NCBI GenBank assembly: GCA_004020545.1 | Contig: SAQE01000018.1 | Location: 29,970 to 93,969, forward strand | Origin: Mesorhizobium sp. | GTDB lineage: Bacteria; Pseudomonadota; Alphaproteobacteria; Rhizobiales; Rhizobiaceae | Length of the DNA stretch: 64,000 nucleotides | Reading direction: 5' to 3' | In this document: positions 17,532 through 27,865 of the stretch, in pieces | Layout: the number at the start of each line of letters is the position of its first letter | How positions within the stretch are numbered: position 1 is the first letter of the stretch | Notes under the pieces: model-generated | Seen by the model: only the letters and a program-made list of their open reading frames with translations | What the model was told of the DNA's origin: nothing | The model's database searches: none | Program-made: the position numbers and the translations under genes

Positions 17532-18868
17532 TTAGGAACCTCCGTCCAGTTGAACTGAAGAACTCTTTTGTTAAGTTGACGCTTATTTTTCAAGAACGGA
17601 TAAATTGTCAATTCGACATACTCTATGTAACCACCAAACCCTTCCTGAGCAAATTGAGATTCGATAACCTCTCTCCCGAGTCGCACAATCTTTGACGTAG
17701 CAAATCGGTGATCGTCGTCCACCGTCGGAGTCAACGTAAAGTACTTTTTGCTATTTGCATCGGCAGGAACCGGTATGGTTACCAGCTCATTTCTATTTCT
17801 TACGCCTCCCTCCAGTCGATTCTCTCCCACAAAATTGAAGTAGACGTCGATATGATCTATGTTTGGCTTGTCAGATATGCTCTCATAGGAAAAATATATT
17901 TCATCCTTTGGCGCGCCATTTTCCTCTCTCGACACCTTCAAGCTCCAAACAGCATGAGCCGCAACTTCCTTTTCGATCCTGTCCACGGCTTCGGAGAGCG
18001 AGCATTTCAAAGGCTCATTCGCATTCTCACTCACACTGCTTTCGTCAATTGTTCGAGATAAAATAGACGACGCAACGGAAAAGAACGGTTGTACGGGCGT
18101 GGCAAGAATCCTGTATCTTCCGCCCGTTTCGAGATTAACTGCTGACACGATTGCAACTACGCTCCCGTCTCCAGCGAGAATTGGCGAGCCGTCGTGGCCG
18201 TTTCTATCTTTTGCGAAAAGAATTGGCTCTTCGGCGCTGAACTCATAAAGGCCGCCAAACTCCTCAGGTTTGTACCCTACGGCCTTTAGCTTCGCCACAA
18301 CAGGATTATCAACCGATGAAGCGCTCTTTGAATCGCCGCTGGTCATTATGGCATAATAACTCCCATCGGTTTGGATCGGACAGAAGCTAAGCTGGAAGTA
18401 GGTCTTAAGATTGAGATTCGGCAGCAACAGGCCCGCAGCGTCAATGGTGTACGCAGGAGTTGGCAAGACAGTTGGATTGGTAAGGCCTGAAATAGACGGC
18501 TCAGCCGAGTTTCGGTTGAGAACGATTTCACGATCAAGCGGTTGTAGTGCTCTGGTTATCTCAACGGGTATCGACGGATCTTTTTTCTTCTCCCAATCGT
18601 CGGGGCTACCCAAATTATGTTGCGACGTAACCAACATGTTAGGACCCACTGCGAAGGCTTTGCCTGTTCTTTGCGGATCTGCAGAGGGTGCATCCGCCTT
18701 CAACTTACCCCTCACCGCTAGGTGAAAATAGGCGGATTTCGCGATTGATAGCATCCACGCTGGGTCGCGAGGTTCAGAATGCGCTGACGGCGCCGACCAA
18801 GCAATAACCAGTAGAACTAATACCGCTATCGAGTTAAAGGAGACGAAACGTGTTTTCACATAAATCAC
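17528..18868 (-). CDS. Exported trypsin-fold protease-like protein
   Basis: 446 residues from a GTG that overlaps the upstream stop (GTGA). Signal peptide 1-31. The first 270 residues look like a chymotrypsin-fold domain with a possible triad H84 (LVTSQHNLG), D143 (TIDAAGLLLP) and S228 (GHDGSPI). The usual TAAHC and GDSGGP motifs are altered, so activity is uncertain. The last 160 residues are an unrecognised, probably beta-rich domain. It is the third gene of the operon starting at 21749. Confidence 0.75.
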   Translation of the reverse strand: MIYVKTRFVSFNSIAVLVLLVIAWSAPSAHSEPRDPAWMLSIAKSAYFHLAVRGKLKADAPSADPQRTGKAFAVGPNMLVTSQHNLGSPDDWEKKKDPSIPVEITRALQPLDREIVLNRNSAEPSISGLTNPTVLPTPAYTIDAAGLLLPNLNLKTYFQLSFCPIQTDGSYYAIMTSGDSKSASSVDNPVVAKLKAVGYKPEEFGGLYEFSAEEPILFAKDRNGHDGSPILAGDGSVVAIVSAVNLETGGRYRILATPVQPFFSVASSILSRTIDESSVSENANEPLKCSLSEAVDRIEKEVAAHAVWSLKVSREENGAPKDEIYFSYESISDKPNIDHIDVYFNFVGENRLEGGVRNRNELVTIPVPADANSKKYFTLTPTVDDDHRFATSKIVRLGREVIESQFAQEGFGGYIEYVELTIYPFLKNKRQLNKRVLQFNWTEVPK

Positions 18869-19800
18869 CGTTCGTTGCGGATACAGCGTGCGGACGCCGT
18901 CACGCCGCCATCGTCATCAACCCCGGTCAGCACATACTCGTCATTTTCTCCAAGCGTCACACCAACGTAGTCCGTCGCCGAATTGAATTGTCCACCGACG
19001 CCGCTCAGGAAACAAAAGCCTTCACCCGCGTGGATGCCGAGTTTGACAGGAGATCCCTTCCAGACGGGCGGCGTTCGAAGTTCCACTTCGTTGTTGCGAT
19101 AATAACAGGGCTCGTCAGAGGCGGTCAGCCCAAATTGCTGCTGATAGAAGGATACCGGAAGAATCCCGAAATAGCTGACAGTGCCGTCGCTTGCGAAGGA
19201 CGCTCCGATCACGATTCCAATTATTGCGTTAAGGTTGCTGGCGTACACTGGTCCGCCGCTCATGCCCTCTATTGTCTGCCCGTCGGTCTCCAACAAACCG
19301 TAGGCATTTCGCTTGACTGTCGATAGAACCCCCTTCCGAAATGAAGCGGCGCCGCTTCCTGTGTCTCCTGGAAAACCCGCCACAAACAAGTCGCGGCGGA
19401 TCATCCAATCTTCCACCTTGCAAAACTTGGCAAATGGATAGTCCTTGGTTTCGGAAAACTGCAGCAGAGCCGCATCGGTTCCAACCTCGATCGGCTGAGC
19501 AATCAATCTTTTGGCGACTCCGGAATCGGCGACCCCGATCGTTCCTCGACAGTCGACGTTCGCAGGGAGGCTTTCGCCCGGCTTCCCGCCCAATACGTGA
19601 CGCGCGGTAAGCACATAGCCTTCGGGACTTACGACCACGCCGGATCCCGTAATTTCCACTGCGGGGGTCGTTTGAGTTTTAGGGATATTGCACTTGATGT
19701 AGACAATTGTCTCTTCAGGCAACGCAGCTGACGCTGCAAATGCATTGCCCATCAATAAAAAGTCAGCAAACAGTGCGACGGCGAGAAACAATAGTCTCAT
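18865..19800 (-). CDS. Exported trypsin-like serine protease
   Basis: 311 residues with a signal peptide (1-22). The S1-type triad is clear: H68 in LTARHVLGG, D109 in GTDAALLQF and S181 in GMSGGPVY. The C-terminal 80 residues carry several cysteines (for example DEPCYYRNNE) and may form a small binding domain. It follows the GH19-protease gene by 14 bases and overlaps the next gene by four. Family knowledge: relatives are DegP/trypsin-like proteases without PDZ domains. Target unknown. Confidence 0.9.
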   Translation of the reverse strand: MRLLFLAVALFADFLLMGNAFAASAALPEETIVYIKCNIPKTQTTPAVEITGSGVVVSPEGYVLTARHVLGGKPGESLPANVDCRGTIGVADSGVAKRLIAQPIEVGTDAALLQFSETKDYPFAKFCKVEDWMIRRDLFVAGFPGDTGSGAASFRKGVLSTVKRNAYGLLETDGQTIEGMSGGPVYASNLNAIIGIVIGASFASDGTVSYFGILPVSFYQQQFGLTASDEPCYYRNNEVELRTPPVWKGSPVKLGIHAGEGFCFLSGVGGQFNSATDYVGVTLGENDEYVLTGVDDDGGVTASARCIRNER

Positions 19801-19814
19801 AGGGGGTTCCTTGC

Positions 19815-21749
19815 TTACTGACTAATCCATTCCTGAATCCGCTGAAGCCTCTCTGCAGTTATTCGCGTGAAAGCGTTGTTGTGAGCCCAAGGTTCTTCGT
19901 TACCAAACACGCCATTCGTATGCACGCCTATGACGGTGTCTTCCGCTCCGGTAGCTAGGACCGGCGCTCCGCTGGTGCCGCCATATGTATCGTTCTGATA
20001 GAAGCCTTTCTGTTCCCAAAGAAAGGTTATGTTTCCCTCACTGATCCATTGCCGCGCGGGAGGCTGCTTGTCGGTTGCGTAGCCCTCGACGATTGTTGGT
20101 AGATTGACCTCGCTATCGCCCAAGATGCGCACGCCCAGCCAACCAGTTTGCTCGCCGACATTGCAATCCAGCTTAATCGCGCCGAGGTCGTAGTACCGGC
20201 TCTCATCCGTGGTTTGCGCCGTCACCCACCCTGACAGCACAAACACTTGCTTCGCACCGCATCGTCCAAAGGGGGCCGCCCCCTTATTTCTGCCGGGGAT
20301 TATGCGAAAGTTCTGAAATGGAACACCGGCGACAGTGCCGCTATGGATGCAGTGAGCCGCAGTCAGAACAGTGTTTATCGAAATCATGGTGCCTGAGCAC
20401 ACATATTGCTCATGCGCTTGGGTCTCAAATAGTATCTGAACAATTGCTCTGGCAGGAAACTCCGTAGTTCTGTCAACGGCCTTTCTAGTATCCGGCTCAA
20501 TTACGGAATGCGGAACAAACTTACTTGAATCCCTACCGATACCTCCCAATTCATAGTCTGGATAAATTTGCGACGCATGGTCAAATGCCCGGGCATCTTC
20601 CGTCGTCAAGTTGACATTGCTGGCGGTTTTCCCACTGCCCTTTTCAGGCTCAGTTGGTGCGATACCTTCCTCTGCATTGGCGCCAGGCGTCACAATTTTG
20701 AATGAAATTGACTGATCGAGGTCTTTGCCCTGCTTTGGCGCCACAGTATCGTCGACATCCAGATAACGCCATTCTCGCGGGTCAAGAAGTTCGGTTTTCG
20801 TCGCCTCGTCAAGATTCCCAGTCTCGGGAAGCCCAAGTTCGCCTTGGAAATCTTTTATCGCCGCAGCCCGTGCCGTTACGGGGTCAGCGCCCGATTCAAA
20901 TCCGCTCGACAGAAGTCCACCGTTTTCCAGGATGTCATCATATAAGGCTGCTTCGTCTATTGGGTTGGATTCCGCCAATTCCTCGCCACCCTCGAAGCCT
21001 GCCGCCCCCTTGGCACGAAAAACACGTGTCCATGCCTGCTTGAACCAAATTGTTGATTGGTCCAAGCCATGAGCGGCCGGTCCATTTATCAGCAAGCGAA
21101 CTCGTCTTAGATCATTGTTGTCGGCTGCCGAATTCAGGTTGTTTGCAGTCCAATAGGCAATTGCGGCTGTAAGCCCCTTACTGGCGTCCCTCGCGAATTC
21201 GGGATTTTTCTCCAGCGGTATCTGGATCTCTCCGCCACGAGCACGAAAATTCGCACGCCCAGTCAACTGAAGATAGCCCGAACCGCGATAGTCGTAGCCG
21301 TCTTGGGTTCCGCGACCGTAATTTCCCAAGCGATCGCCGTAAACCCAGTTGGCAATCAACACTGGCTTGTGCTCGATCTCGCGCGCTTTGGCTTCCGAAA
21401 TTGTCTTGCGGCTAAAAACCCTTAGCAGAGTCTTGTATCCGTAGTTCATGTTTTCATCCAGCCGTCGCAAGCCGCCGGTCTCGGTCATAACTTGTGATAG
21501 AAAGTGCGCCATCCGAAGGCGCGTGTCGATACCAGCACTAGCAAGCTCCCCCTTGGCATCAACAACGGCTTGAGCGAATTTTTTATCAGCCTGCGGAGAG
21601 ATCTTCAATATATCAGCGACTGTTACCAAATCATCTTGCGCAGCCAGAGCAGGTTGGGAATTTGCTGCAGAAAACATTATTGCTATGCATATCAATAATT
21701 TGCTCGGAAAGACCACTCCCCAGTTCCGCTTGACATGGTTCAGCTTCAC
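19815..21749 (-). CDS. GH19-like muralytic domain - PG-binding - trypsin-like protease fusion
   Basis: 644 residues, exported (signal 1-37). Domains in order: GH19 chitinase/endolysin-like (about 45-250; MAHFLSQVMTETGGL with catalytic Glu90, then RGSGYLQLTGRANF); PG_binding_1 (about 292-325); a 110-residue low-complexity linker; an S1 trypsin-like domain (about 430-640) with triad H466 (LTAAHC), D521 (YYDLGAI) and S593 (GGTSGAP). GH19 endolysins cleave glycan chains; fusing one to a serine protease is unusual. It heads an operon of four exported proteins (21749-16089). Confidence 0.88.
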   Translation of the reverse strand: MKLNHVKRNWGVVFPSKLLICIAIMFSAANSQPALAAQDDLVTVADILKISPQADKKFAQAVVDAKGELASAGIDTRLRMAHFLSQVMTETGGLRRLDENMNYGYKTLLRVFSRKTISEAKAREIEHKPVLIANWVYGDRLGNYGRGTQDGYDYRGSGYLQLTGRANFRARGGEIQIPLEKNPEFARDASKGLTAAIAYWTANNLNSAADNNDLRRVRLLINGPAAHGLDQSTIWFKQAWTRVFRAKGAAGFEGGEELAESNPIDEAALYDDILENGGLLSSGFESGADPVTARAAAIKDFQGELGLPETGNLDEATKTELLDPREWRYLDVDDTVAPKQGKDLDQSISFKIVTPGANAEEGIAPTEPEKGSGKTASNVNLTTEDARAFDHASQIYPDYELGGIGRDSSKFVPHSVIEPDTRKAVDRTTEFPARAIVQILFETQAHEQYVCSGTMISINTVLTAAHCIHSGTVAGVPFQNFRIIPGRNKGAAPFGRCGAKQVFVLSGWVTAQTTDESRYYDLGAIKLDCNVGEQTGWLGVRILGDSEVNLPTIVEGYATDKQPPARQWISEGNITFLWEQKGFYQNDTYGGTSGAPVLATGAEDTVIGVHTNGVFGNEEPWAHNNAFTRITAERLQRIQEWISQ

Positions 21750-21837
21750 AGTTCCCTCCCCCGAAACATACCTCTAGCCTGACCATCTCCACTGTCACAT
21801 TACGTAACGGCACCTGTCAACATACTTGGGCAAACGA

Positions 21838-22208
21838 AACCCTCCAGCCGTGCAGCGATATTGACGCCATCGCCAATCAAGTCGCCATCTGCTTCCTAAC
21901 AACGTCGCCGATGTGAATGCCGATGCGCAGTTCGACGCTTTGCCGGCAATCCGGAATTGCGCTCGAGCATCTCCGCCTGCAGCTTCATAGCGCAGTGGAC
22001 CGACTCTACGCCGCTCCGAAACTCGGACAGCACGCCATCGGTGCTCTTCACGATCCGACCCCGATGAACTGCGATAGGTCCGATCGACGAGGTCGCTTCG
22101 CAGCGCTCAGACGCGTGCGAGCGTACGAACCTCGTGGCTCGCCGTCAGACGGCTGAAGCCGACGATGTACGCCACCAGGATTGCCGTGAGCTTGCGTGCT
22201 TCGGTCAT
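21838..22208 (-). pseudogene. Class III adenylate/guanylate cyclase remnant
   Basis: On the reverse strand, from the ATG at 22208, pieces of the catalytic domain occur in several frames: KLTAILVAYIVGFSRL, then HRGRIVKSTDGVLSEF and LIGDGVNIAARLEGF, separated by frameshifts and an in-frame stop. They match rhizobial cyclases of the GDGVNIAARLEG type. No intact product can be made. Confidence 0.85.
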
Positions 22209-23169
22209 TTCCTGCCCATACCCGAAAACCTATCACAGCTGCAGGCGGATAGCCGCGGAGTTTGTGGCCGGCGAGATTAGATTGAAATCAGTTCCGCATT
22301 GCGAACGAAGAAAGCCAGAGCATTGGATCGTGGACGGAGTGACCGCTCAACGACTTAGGCGCCCTTGCGCGCTCTATCGATCCGGCTGGTGTGCAACGCT
22401 GACACGGCGAGTGTGAATGCGTCGGGTCAGCTTGCCACCCTGATGAGGCTCACTACGTGTTGCTACGGCAACCGCGACCTCCGATACGCACCCAAGCGAT
22501 GTTGGCTTTCAGGTCGAGTTAACGGTCACCTCAATGACCGATATGCGGCGCATTTCCGACGGCAGTTTCGGGGGGCCGTGAGCGGACCAGCGGCTCTTGG
22601 CAGAAGAGGTCAGCAAGCTGACCATGCAGGCTTATGGACGACTCTCCTTCATTCCTTAATAGCCGCGCGCCATCGGGACCTTGCAACGTTGTTGAGTCGC
22701 AAGACGGGGATGATGGCCCTGGTGCCGAGATCATCGAGAGGCCGATCCTCCCAGCTACGACCCTTCGGCCGCAAGCTCCTAGGTGGCGTGTTCATTGCAG
22801 CCTCTTCGCCGATTGCGTCCCACGCCGGAACCGAACCGAAAGCTAAGCGGGAAGGATCCCCCGGGGCCCAAATCATCTCCGGGCAGCACTCTCCGCAAGG
22901 CGGGGCCAAGGGTGCGGCGATTGCCGTGGATCCCAAACGCCGCGAACGATCCCGATTGCGCCCCGTGCTGAAGGCGACATCAATTTGCCAACTGCATCAG
23001 GCGGGGGCGCTATAGTCAGCTGTTTTATGCGGCTGGGTGGATTTGCAGAGGTAAGCCTGGCCATTCGACCGGGAAGGCACGATATCTTTTTGTTGGTAAG
23101 GCTTAGGCGCTACTCAATTGTGCTCTCGGTTACTTGACTGCCCATGAAGCGGGCACTCAATCTGGGCGC
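22209..23169. other. Intergenic/decayed region, no supported gene
   Basis: About 960 bases between the cyclase relic and the Argonaute operon. Several long open frames exist on both strands but none shows a family motif. It probably contains more debris and the promoter of the Argonaute operon. Confidence 0.45.
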
Positions 23170-25098
23170 ATGCCTTACGATTTCTCGAGTTTGTCTCACA
23201 ACGAGTTTGAGGATTTGGCCCGCGATCTTGTAGGTCGTGAGATCGACAAGCGTTTCGAGGCCTTTCCGGAGGGACCGGACGACGCGATGGACGGGCGCCA
23301 CGCGCTCGCCGACGGCGATATTGTGCTGCAGGCGAAGCACTACTACCGGTCGGGCTTCTCGGCGCTCAAATCTAAGATGAAGATTGAGCGCGTGGCCATC
23401 GATGGGCTGGCACCCACGCGCTACATCCTCGTCACGTCCGCCTCGCTCACACCGAAAAACAAGACGGCCTTGGCGGAGATCGTCGGGCCTGCGCTACAAG
23501 GCCCCGGCGACATATTCGGGCCTGGCGACCTCAATGCGCTGCTTCGCAAATATCCGGAGATCGAGAAAGCTCATCAGAAGCTTTGGGCGCAAAGCACCCC
23601 CGTTCTGAAATCGTTGATCAAGGAAGCGTTCGAAGAAGCGCTCGCAAAGCCGGGACCTGTTCCTCCCGTTCTCGCTAATCTGCTGCCGCCTGCGCAAGGA
23701 CCCGCACCAGATGCGGCTGCCGCGCCAGCGGTGCGCGACACGATATTTCTGCTCAAGGCTTCGCCGATCGACGACGAATTTGCGCTGTGGCTGGCTCCTA
23801 AGCTTGAAGCCGAAGGCTATCGGGTTTTCGCCGATATCCTGACGCTGCAGCCGGGCGACAAATGGCGGCGGCAGATGAATCAGGCGCTGCAGTATCGAGC
23901 GACGAAGGTCCTCGTCGTCTGGCGCGACGCGACGCTCGCCGACCAGCACGTGCAGGACGATCTCGACATTGCGCTGGAAGTGGCGAAGGAAATCGACGAT
24001 CCGCGCTTCATCATCCCTTTGCGTCTCGAACAGGGGAAAAAGGTCAAAGGTCTCGGCGACGCGATGCCCGTCGATTTCGTCCGTGGGTGGGGAGAAGGCG
24101 TCGCCGGCCTTCTGGATGCCCTTCAAAGACAGAAGGTTCCGCGATCCGGCGGTCCAGCCGTGATCGATCCGAATTGGGAAATCTTTCGTCGTCGTGGCGC
24201 GGTCCCGCTCATCGACGAAGCCGAGCGCCTGACATCGAACTGGCTGCGCGCCGTGGAGGCTCCTGACGTCATCCGCTACTACGAGAGCATTGGAGCGATC
24301 GACAGCCGATTGCTTGATCGAGCTATTGAGCAGTTCAAGTATCCATGCACCCTGCAGGGCGCTGGCTTCATCACCTTCGCGGACCAGACCGAGGTCAACA
24401 TCGCGTTGGCATCCGCTGGCCGTTTTCAGATGAAGCACGAAATCCCGTTGCTGGATTTCGTCGACAACGGTTTCCTGAAGCTTGGCATTGAGCGTCAGGT
24501 GGCATCCAACCTAGTCATTGCGATGATCAAGCAGGCCTGGTTCTCGTTCTGCAGGGAGAGGGGCTTCGTCGAGTATCACTATTCCAACGCGGTTGGCTTC
24601 CATGCGTCGGCCGCGCAGGTGCGGACCGGCCAACGCATCCCCTGGGGCAGGCAAGGAGATCAACGATCCTCGATGCTGCGCAACGTGGCGAAGGGACATA
24701 TCTGGCAGTTCGGCGTCACCGCAATGCCCTATTTCTGGCCGTTCTGGCATCTCAAGCTGAAGGCCCGGGTGCTGTTCTCCGTCGACAACAACACGCCGAC
24801 CGGGCTCGATATTGATGATGCCAAGAAACTGCATCGCCTACGCCGTAGCGTCTGCAAAGGATGGCGCAACAAGCAATGGCACGGCCGCATGCTTGCGTTC
24901 CTCGAACTCCTGTCTGGCGAAAGTGCGAATATCCGCCTTGCGCTCGCGCGGGACGCCGAGCTTGTGATCGAGGGGGCGCCGATGCTGTTCACGTCGCCGG
25001 TGAGTACAGCACTGCCCGATATTCTCGATGCCGACGAAGAGGAATCCGACATCAGCACCCTGGGTCGTCCGGAAAACGATGACGAGGCCGACGAATGA
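23170..25098 (+). CDS. REase-TIR-APAZ protein, partner of short Argonaute
   Basis: 642 residues from the ATG at 23170 (a TTG at 23134 adds 12). Domains: a PD-(D/E)XK restriction-endonuclease-like domain (about 5-140; FEDLARDL, then DGR and IVLQAKHY, the QxK active-site strand); a TIR-like domain (about 190-325; [32 protein letters not shown]); an APAZ domain (about 350-610; IWQFGV, then [13 protein letters not shown]). APAZ proteins pair with short Argonautes and carry the killing effector (TIR or Sir2 NADase, or a nuclease). Having both a nuclease and a TIR-like domain is uncommon. The stop overlaps the Argonaute start (ATGA). Confidence 0.85.
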   Translation: MPYDFSSLSHNEFEDLARDLVGREIDKRFEAFPEGPDDAMDGRHALADGDIVLQAKHYYRSGFSALKSKMKIERVAIDGLAPTRYILVTSASLTPKNKTALAEIVGPALQGPGDIFGPGDLNALLRKYPEIEKAHQKLWAQSTPVLKSLIKEAFEEALAKPGPVPPVLANLLPPAQGPAPDAAAAPAVRDTIFLLKASPIDDEFALWLAPKLEAEGYRVFADILTLQPGDKWRRQMNQALQYRATKVLVVWRDATLADQHVQDDLDIALEVAKEIDDPRFIIPLRLEQGKKVKGLGDAMPVDFVRGWGEGVAGLLDALQRQKVPRSGGPAVIDPNWEIFRRRGAVPLIDEAERLTSNWLRAVEAPDVIRYYESIGAIDSRLLDRAIEQFKYPCTLQGAGFITFADQTEVNIALASAGRFQMKHEIPLLDFVDNGFLKLGIERQVASNLVIAMIKQAWFSFCRERGFVEYHYSNAVGFHASAAQVRTGQRIPWGRQGDQRSSMLRNVAKGHIWQFGVTAMPYFWPFWHLKLKARVLFSVDNNTPTGLDIDDAKKLHRLRRSVCKGWRNKQWHGRMLAFLELLSGESANIRLALARDAELVIEGAPMLFTSPVSTALPDILDADEEESDISTLGRPENDDEADE

Positions 25099-26651
25099 AG
25101 TTTCCCGAGAAATCGCTCCAGGTCGAACACTTCAACGAGCCGTTGCTGGAGTTCGCCTACGCGCAGCGTAGTCCTCATCCGAAAGACGGTCTGTTTCTCT
25201 ATGGGCCCCACGCCAAGGCGAAGAGGACGCGCGAAATCCGCGTTGGGGTGGTCGGCACAAGCGACGGCATTGCGCATTTTCGCACCTGGGCGCGCAAGCT
25301 GAAGTCCGTCGTTCCGGTTCCACCGCCCGGAAAGGGTGAGAAGGCCGATCGCCTGCACCTGGCGAATTTCCCCGGTCTTGAGGAGGCCTTCGGGATCTCT
25401 TTCGATCCGGATGAATGCAGTGCGCTATCCATCCAGCTGAAAGATATCGACCGCTCCACGCGCATCTTCAATCTGAACGAGGCCGTCGACAAGGTCGCAC
25501 GCCTTTACATCGATCGGGTCGACCAGCATCGTCGCAACGACGAGCGATCAGTCGATGTCTGGGTCCTTGTCCTGCCGGACATTGTCTATGAGCGCTGCCG
25601 GCCCCAGTCTAAGCGGACGGGCCTTGCGATGGAGCTGGGCGATTTCAAGAAGCGGCAGAAGGCAAAAGAGAATCTGCCGCTGTTGTCCGCCATGGGTGCG
25701 ATCGATCAGTCCGATGAGGCGATCTTTGAGGACGTCCCGGACTTTCATCGCAGGATCAAGGCCGAGTTCCTGAGGATCGCGCCGACCCAGCTGGTGCGTG
25801 AGACGACGCTCGCGCCCGGTGCCTTCGTCAACAAGGCCAACTATCCCGTTCGCAAGACTCAAGATGCCGCGACGGTCGCATGGAATCTCGCCACCGGGCT
25901 CTACTATAAAACGCAGCCGAAACCGCCATGGCGGCTGGCCGATGTGCGGCCTGGCGTTTGCTACATCGGAATGGTCTACAAGAGCCTGCCGAACGATCCC
26001 GATGGGCACGCCTGCTGCGCGGCGCAGATGTTCCTCAACGAGGGTGACGGCGTCGTTTTCCGCGGTGCCAATGGTCCGTGGAAGACCGGCGATTACGAGT
26101 ATCATCTCAAGGCGTCGGCGGCGAAGGACCTGCTCGAACTCGTGCTAAAAACCTACAGCGAAGAGCATGGCGGCCCGCCGAAGGAGCTGTTCATTCACGG
26201 ACAGACCTATTTCAACGATGAAGAGTGGAATGCCTTCGTCGCGGCCGCGCCGAAGGAGACAAATGTCGTCGGCGTGAGGATCCGACCCACGGGCGGCGAG
26301 ACGAAGCTCTTTCGCGACGGTGACTATCCGGTGCTGCGGGGCACGGCACTCTTGCTTGACGATCAGACCGCCTACCTGTGGACAACAGGCTACGTACCAC
26401 AGCTCGATACTTATATTGGACCCGAGACGCCCAATCCACTGCACATCACAGTGATGCGCTCCAAGGATGCAAAACCGAAGATCGGCACCGTGCTAGACGA
26501 CATCATGGGTCTGACAAAGATCAACTACAATTCGTGCAACTTCAACGATGGGCTGCCTGTTACGGTTCGTTTCGCACGCATGGTCGGCGATGTCCTGACA
26601 ATGGGGTCGGCCAGGGGCGAGGAGCGCCAACCTTTCAAGTTTTATGTCTGA
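25095..26651 (+). CDS. Short prokaryotic Argonaute (MID-PIWI)
   Basis: 518 residues, the usual size of short pAgos lacking N and PAZ domains. The N-terminal half is the MID domain; the PIWI domain follows with [17 protein letters not shown] (about 365-382) and the C-terminal [12 protein letters not shown] ... LPVTVRFA stretch typical of Argonautes. The catalytic DEDX tetrad is not evident, as in other short pAgos, which use guides to sense invader nucleic acid and trigger the partner. The four-base overlap with the REase-TIR-APAZ gene implies a stable heterodimer, as in SPARTA. Expected function is abortive anti-plasmid or anti-phage defence. Confidence 0.9.
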   Translation: MKFPEKSLQVEHFNEPLLEFAYAQRSPHPKDGLFLYGPHAKAKRTREIRVGVVGTSDGIAHFRTWARKLKSVVPVPPPGKGEKADRLHLANFPGLEEAFGISFDPDECSALSIQLKDIDRSTRIFNLNEAVDKVARLYIDRVDQHRRNDERSVDVWVLVLPDIVYERCRPQSKRTGLAMELGDFKKRQKAKENLPLLSAMGAIDQSDEAIFEDVPDFHRRIKAEFLRIAPTQLVRETTLAPGAFVNKANYPVRKTQDAATVAWNLATGLYYKTQPKPPWRLADVRPGVCYIGMVYKSLPNDPDGHACCAAQMFLNEGDGVVFRGANGPWKTGDYEYHLKASAAKDLLELVLKTYSEEHGGPPKELFIHGQTYFNDEEWNAFVAAAPKETNVVGVRIRPTGGETKLFRDGDYPVLRGTALLLDDQTAYLWTTGYVPQLDTYIGPETPNPLHITVMRSKDAKPKIGTVLDDIMGLTKINYNSCNFNDGLPVTVRFARMVGDVLTMGSARGEERQPFKFYV

Positions 26652-26729
26652 GAAATGCGCTGGACCTTGCTCGCTACCTTGGACGGCGAATACAGGCAGC
26701 GGGAGACCATCGGTGCACCCTGCCGCGGG

Positions 26730-27767
26730 TCACAGACTGTCTTCGACTAGGTCGGCTGCCTGTTTGAGGTTCTTCACGATGGACCGCCCCTGAATCCGGA
26801 CTGAGCGGTAACCAGCCGCCTTGAGCTTCTCATCGATCGCTTGGTCTTTCGCCTGCGCCTTGGGGCTCCGATGGAAAGCATTGGAGTCGCAGAAGACGGC
26901 CAGCTTCTGCTTGGGAAAATAGAAATCCGACACGGTGACGGTCTGCGGCATGTGCCGGAACTCAATGTCCTTCCAGAGATGGTAGAGCGACGCATGGCAC
27001 TTGCCGTCGGTGGTGAACAGAACCTGCGGTTCAGGTTCATGGCCACGGCGCAGCAGCTCCTGGAACAGGAACAGCTCGATCGGCGAGTCCAGACCCCACA
27101 GCGGTCGCGCTTCGACCTTTTTGAATGGCGTGTAGAGCAATCTGCCGCGATGTTTCGCGTACTTCTCCTCAAGGCGGGGGTTGTCGAATCCAAGCGGCGT
27201 CTCGACCACGTCGGCGGCGTCGTACTGCAGCGGAATATAGTAGCGGCCGACCACGATACCCAGTTCGTCGAGGTGGCCGTTGTAGCCCGTCTGCGTGAAT
27301 AGGCTTAGCGACCCGTACATGCCCCAGTCACCGCAGAACGGATCGAACCCCGTGTAGCATGAATCGTCGCTGTCTGCTCTGCCGCCGATGACATTGGCGA
27401 TGTAGTCGATGGAGCAGGGATCGACTTTGCCGCGCTTCGAGGCTGGGAGCAGCGTCAATGCATACGGGACCGCGTGCGGAGGCCCACCGTTCCGTTTGAG
27501 GTGAGCGATACTTGCCACCATGCTAATCATCTGGAACTGGGTACCGGCAGCGCGGAACATCTCGATCTCGCCCTCCGAGGGCTTGTCGCGGAGGATGGTG
27601 CCAGCGGCCCTGAACATAGCGCCGGTGATGGGCTGGACGCCACCCACTGGCGCCAGGCATGCCCGCAACAGCGGTGGAAGGTTTTCGAAGGCGACGCTAA
27701 ACGGCTCCGACGGAAAGCGGTTGTAGCCGTCTTGGGCGGTCAGATGCTTCGGGCGGTTTTCGATCAT
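26730..27767 (-). CDS. Protein with C-terminal Vsr/DUF559-like endonuclease fold
   Basis: 345 residues from the ATG at 27767; starts up to 27902 are possible but would overlap the divergent gene. Residues about 225-340 resemble a Vsr/DUF559 PD-(D/E)XK nuclease: SPIELFLFQELLRRG, then VSDFYFPKQKLAVFCDS (D-x(n)-x-V-x-CD) and a final KLKAAGYRSVRIQGRSI. The N-terminal 220 residues are unrecognised. It converges on the Argonaute gene 79 bases away. It may be a third component or separate defence cargo. Confidence 0.75.
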   Translation of the reverse strand: MIENRPKHLTAQDGYNRFPSEPFSVAFENLPPLLRACLAPVGGVQPITGAMFRAAGTILRDKPSEGEIEMFRAAGTQFQMISMVASIAHLKRNGGPPHAVPYALTLLPASKRGKVDPCSIDYIANVIGGRADSDDSCYTGFDPFCGDWGMYGSLSLFTQTGYNGHLDELGIVVGRYYIPLQYDAADVVETPLGFDNPRLEEKYAKHRGRLLYTPFKKVEARPLWGLDSPIELFLFQELLRRGHEPEPQVLFTTDGKCHASLYHLWKDIEFRHMPQTVTVSDFYFPKQKLAVFCDSNAFHRSPKAQAKDQAIDEKLKAAGYRSVRIQGRSIVKNLKQAADLVEDSL

Positions 27768-27865
27768 GCCAATCAGATGGTGCGCTGTTTCGTGGGCTGC
27801 GAATCGATATATTCCGGTTTTGGTTGAGTTTTTGAATGCGATTCTTTGGCAGGTTGGTGTTCGGA

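Noticed and set aside
22365-23015. 216-codon frame before the Argonaute operon
   Set aside because: I compared it with transposases and regulators but saw no conserved block; it overlaps other frames of equal quality.
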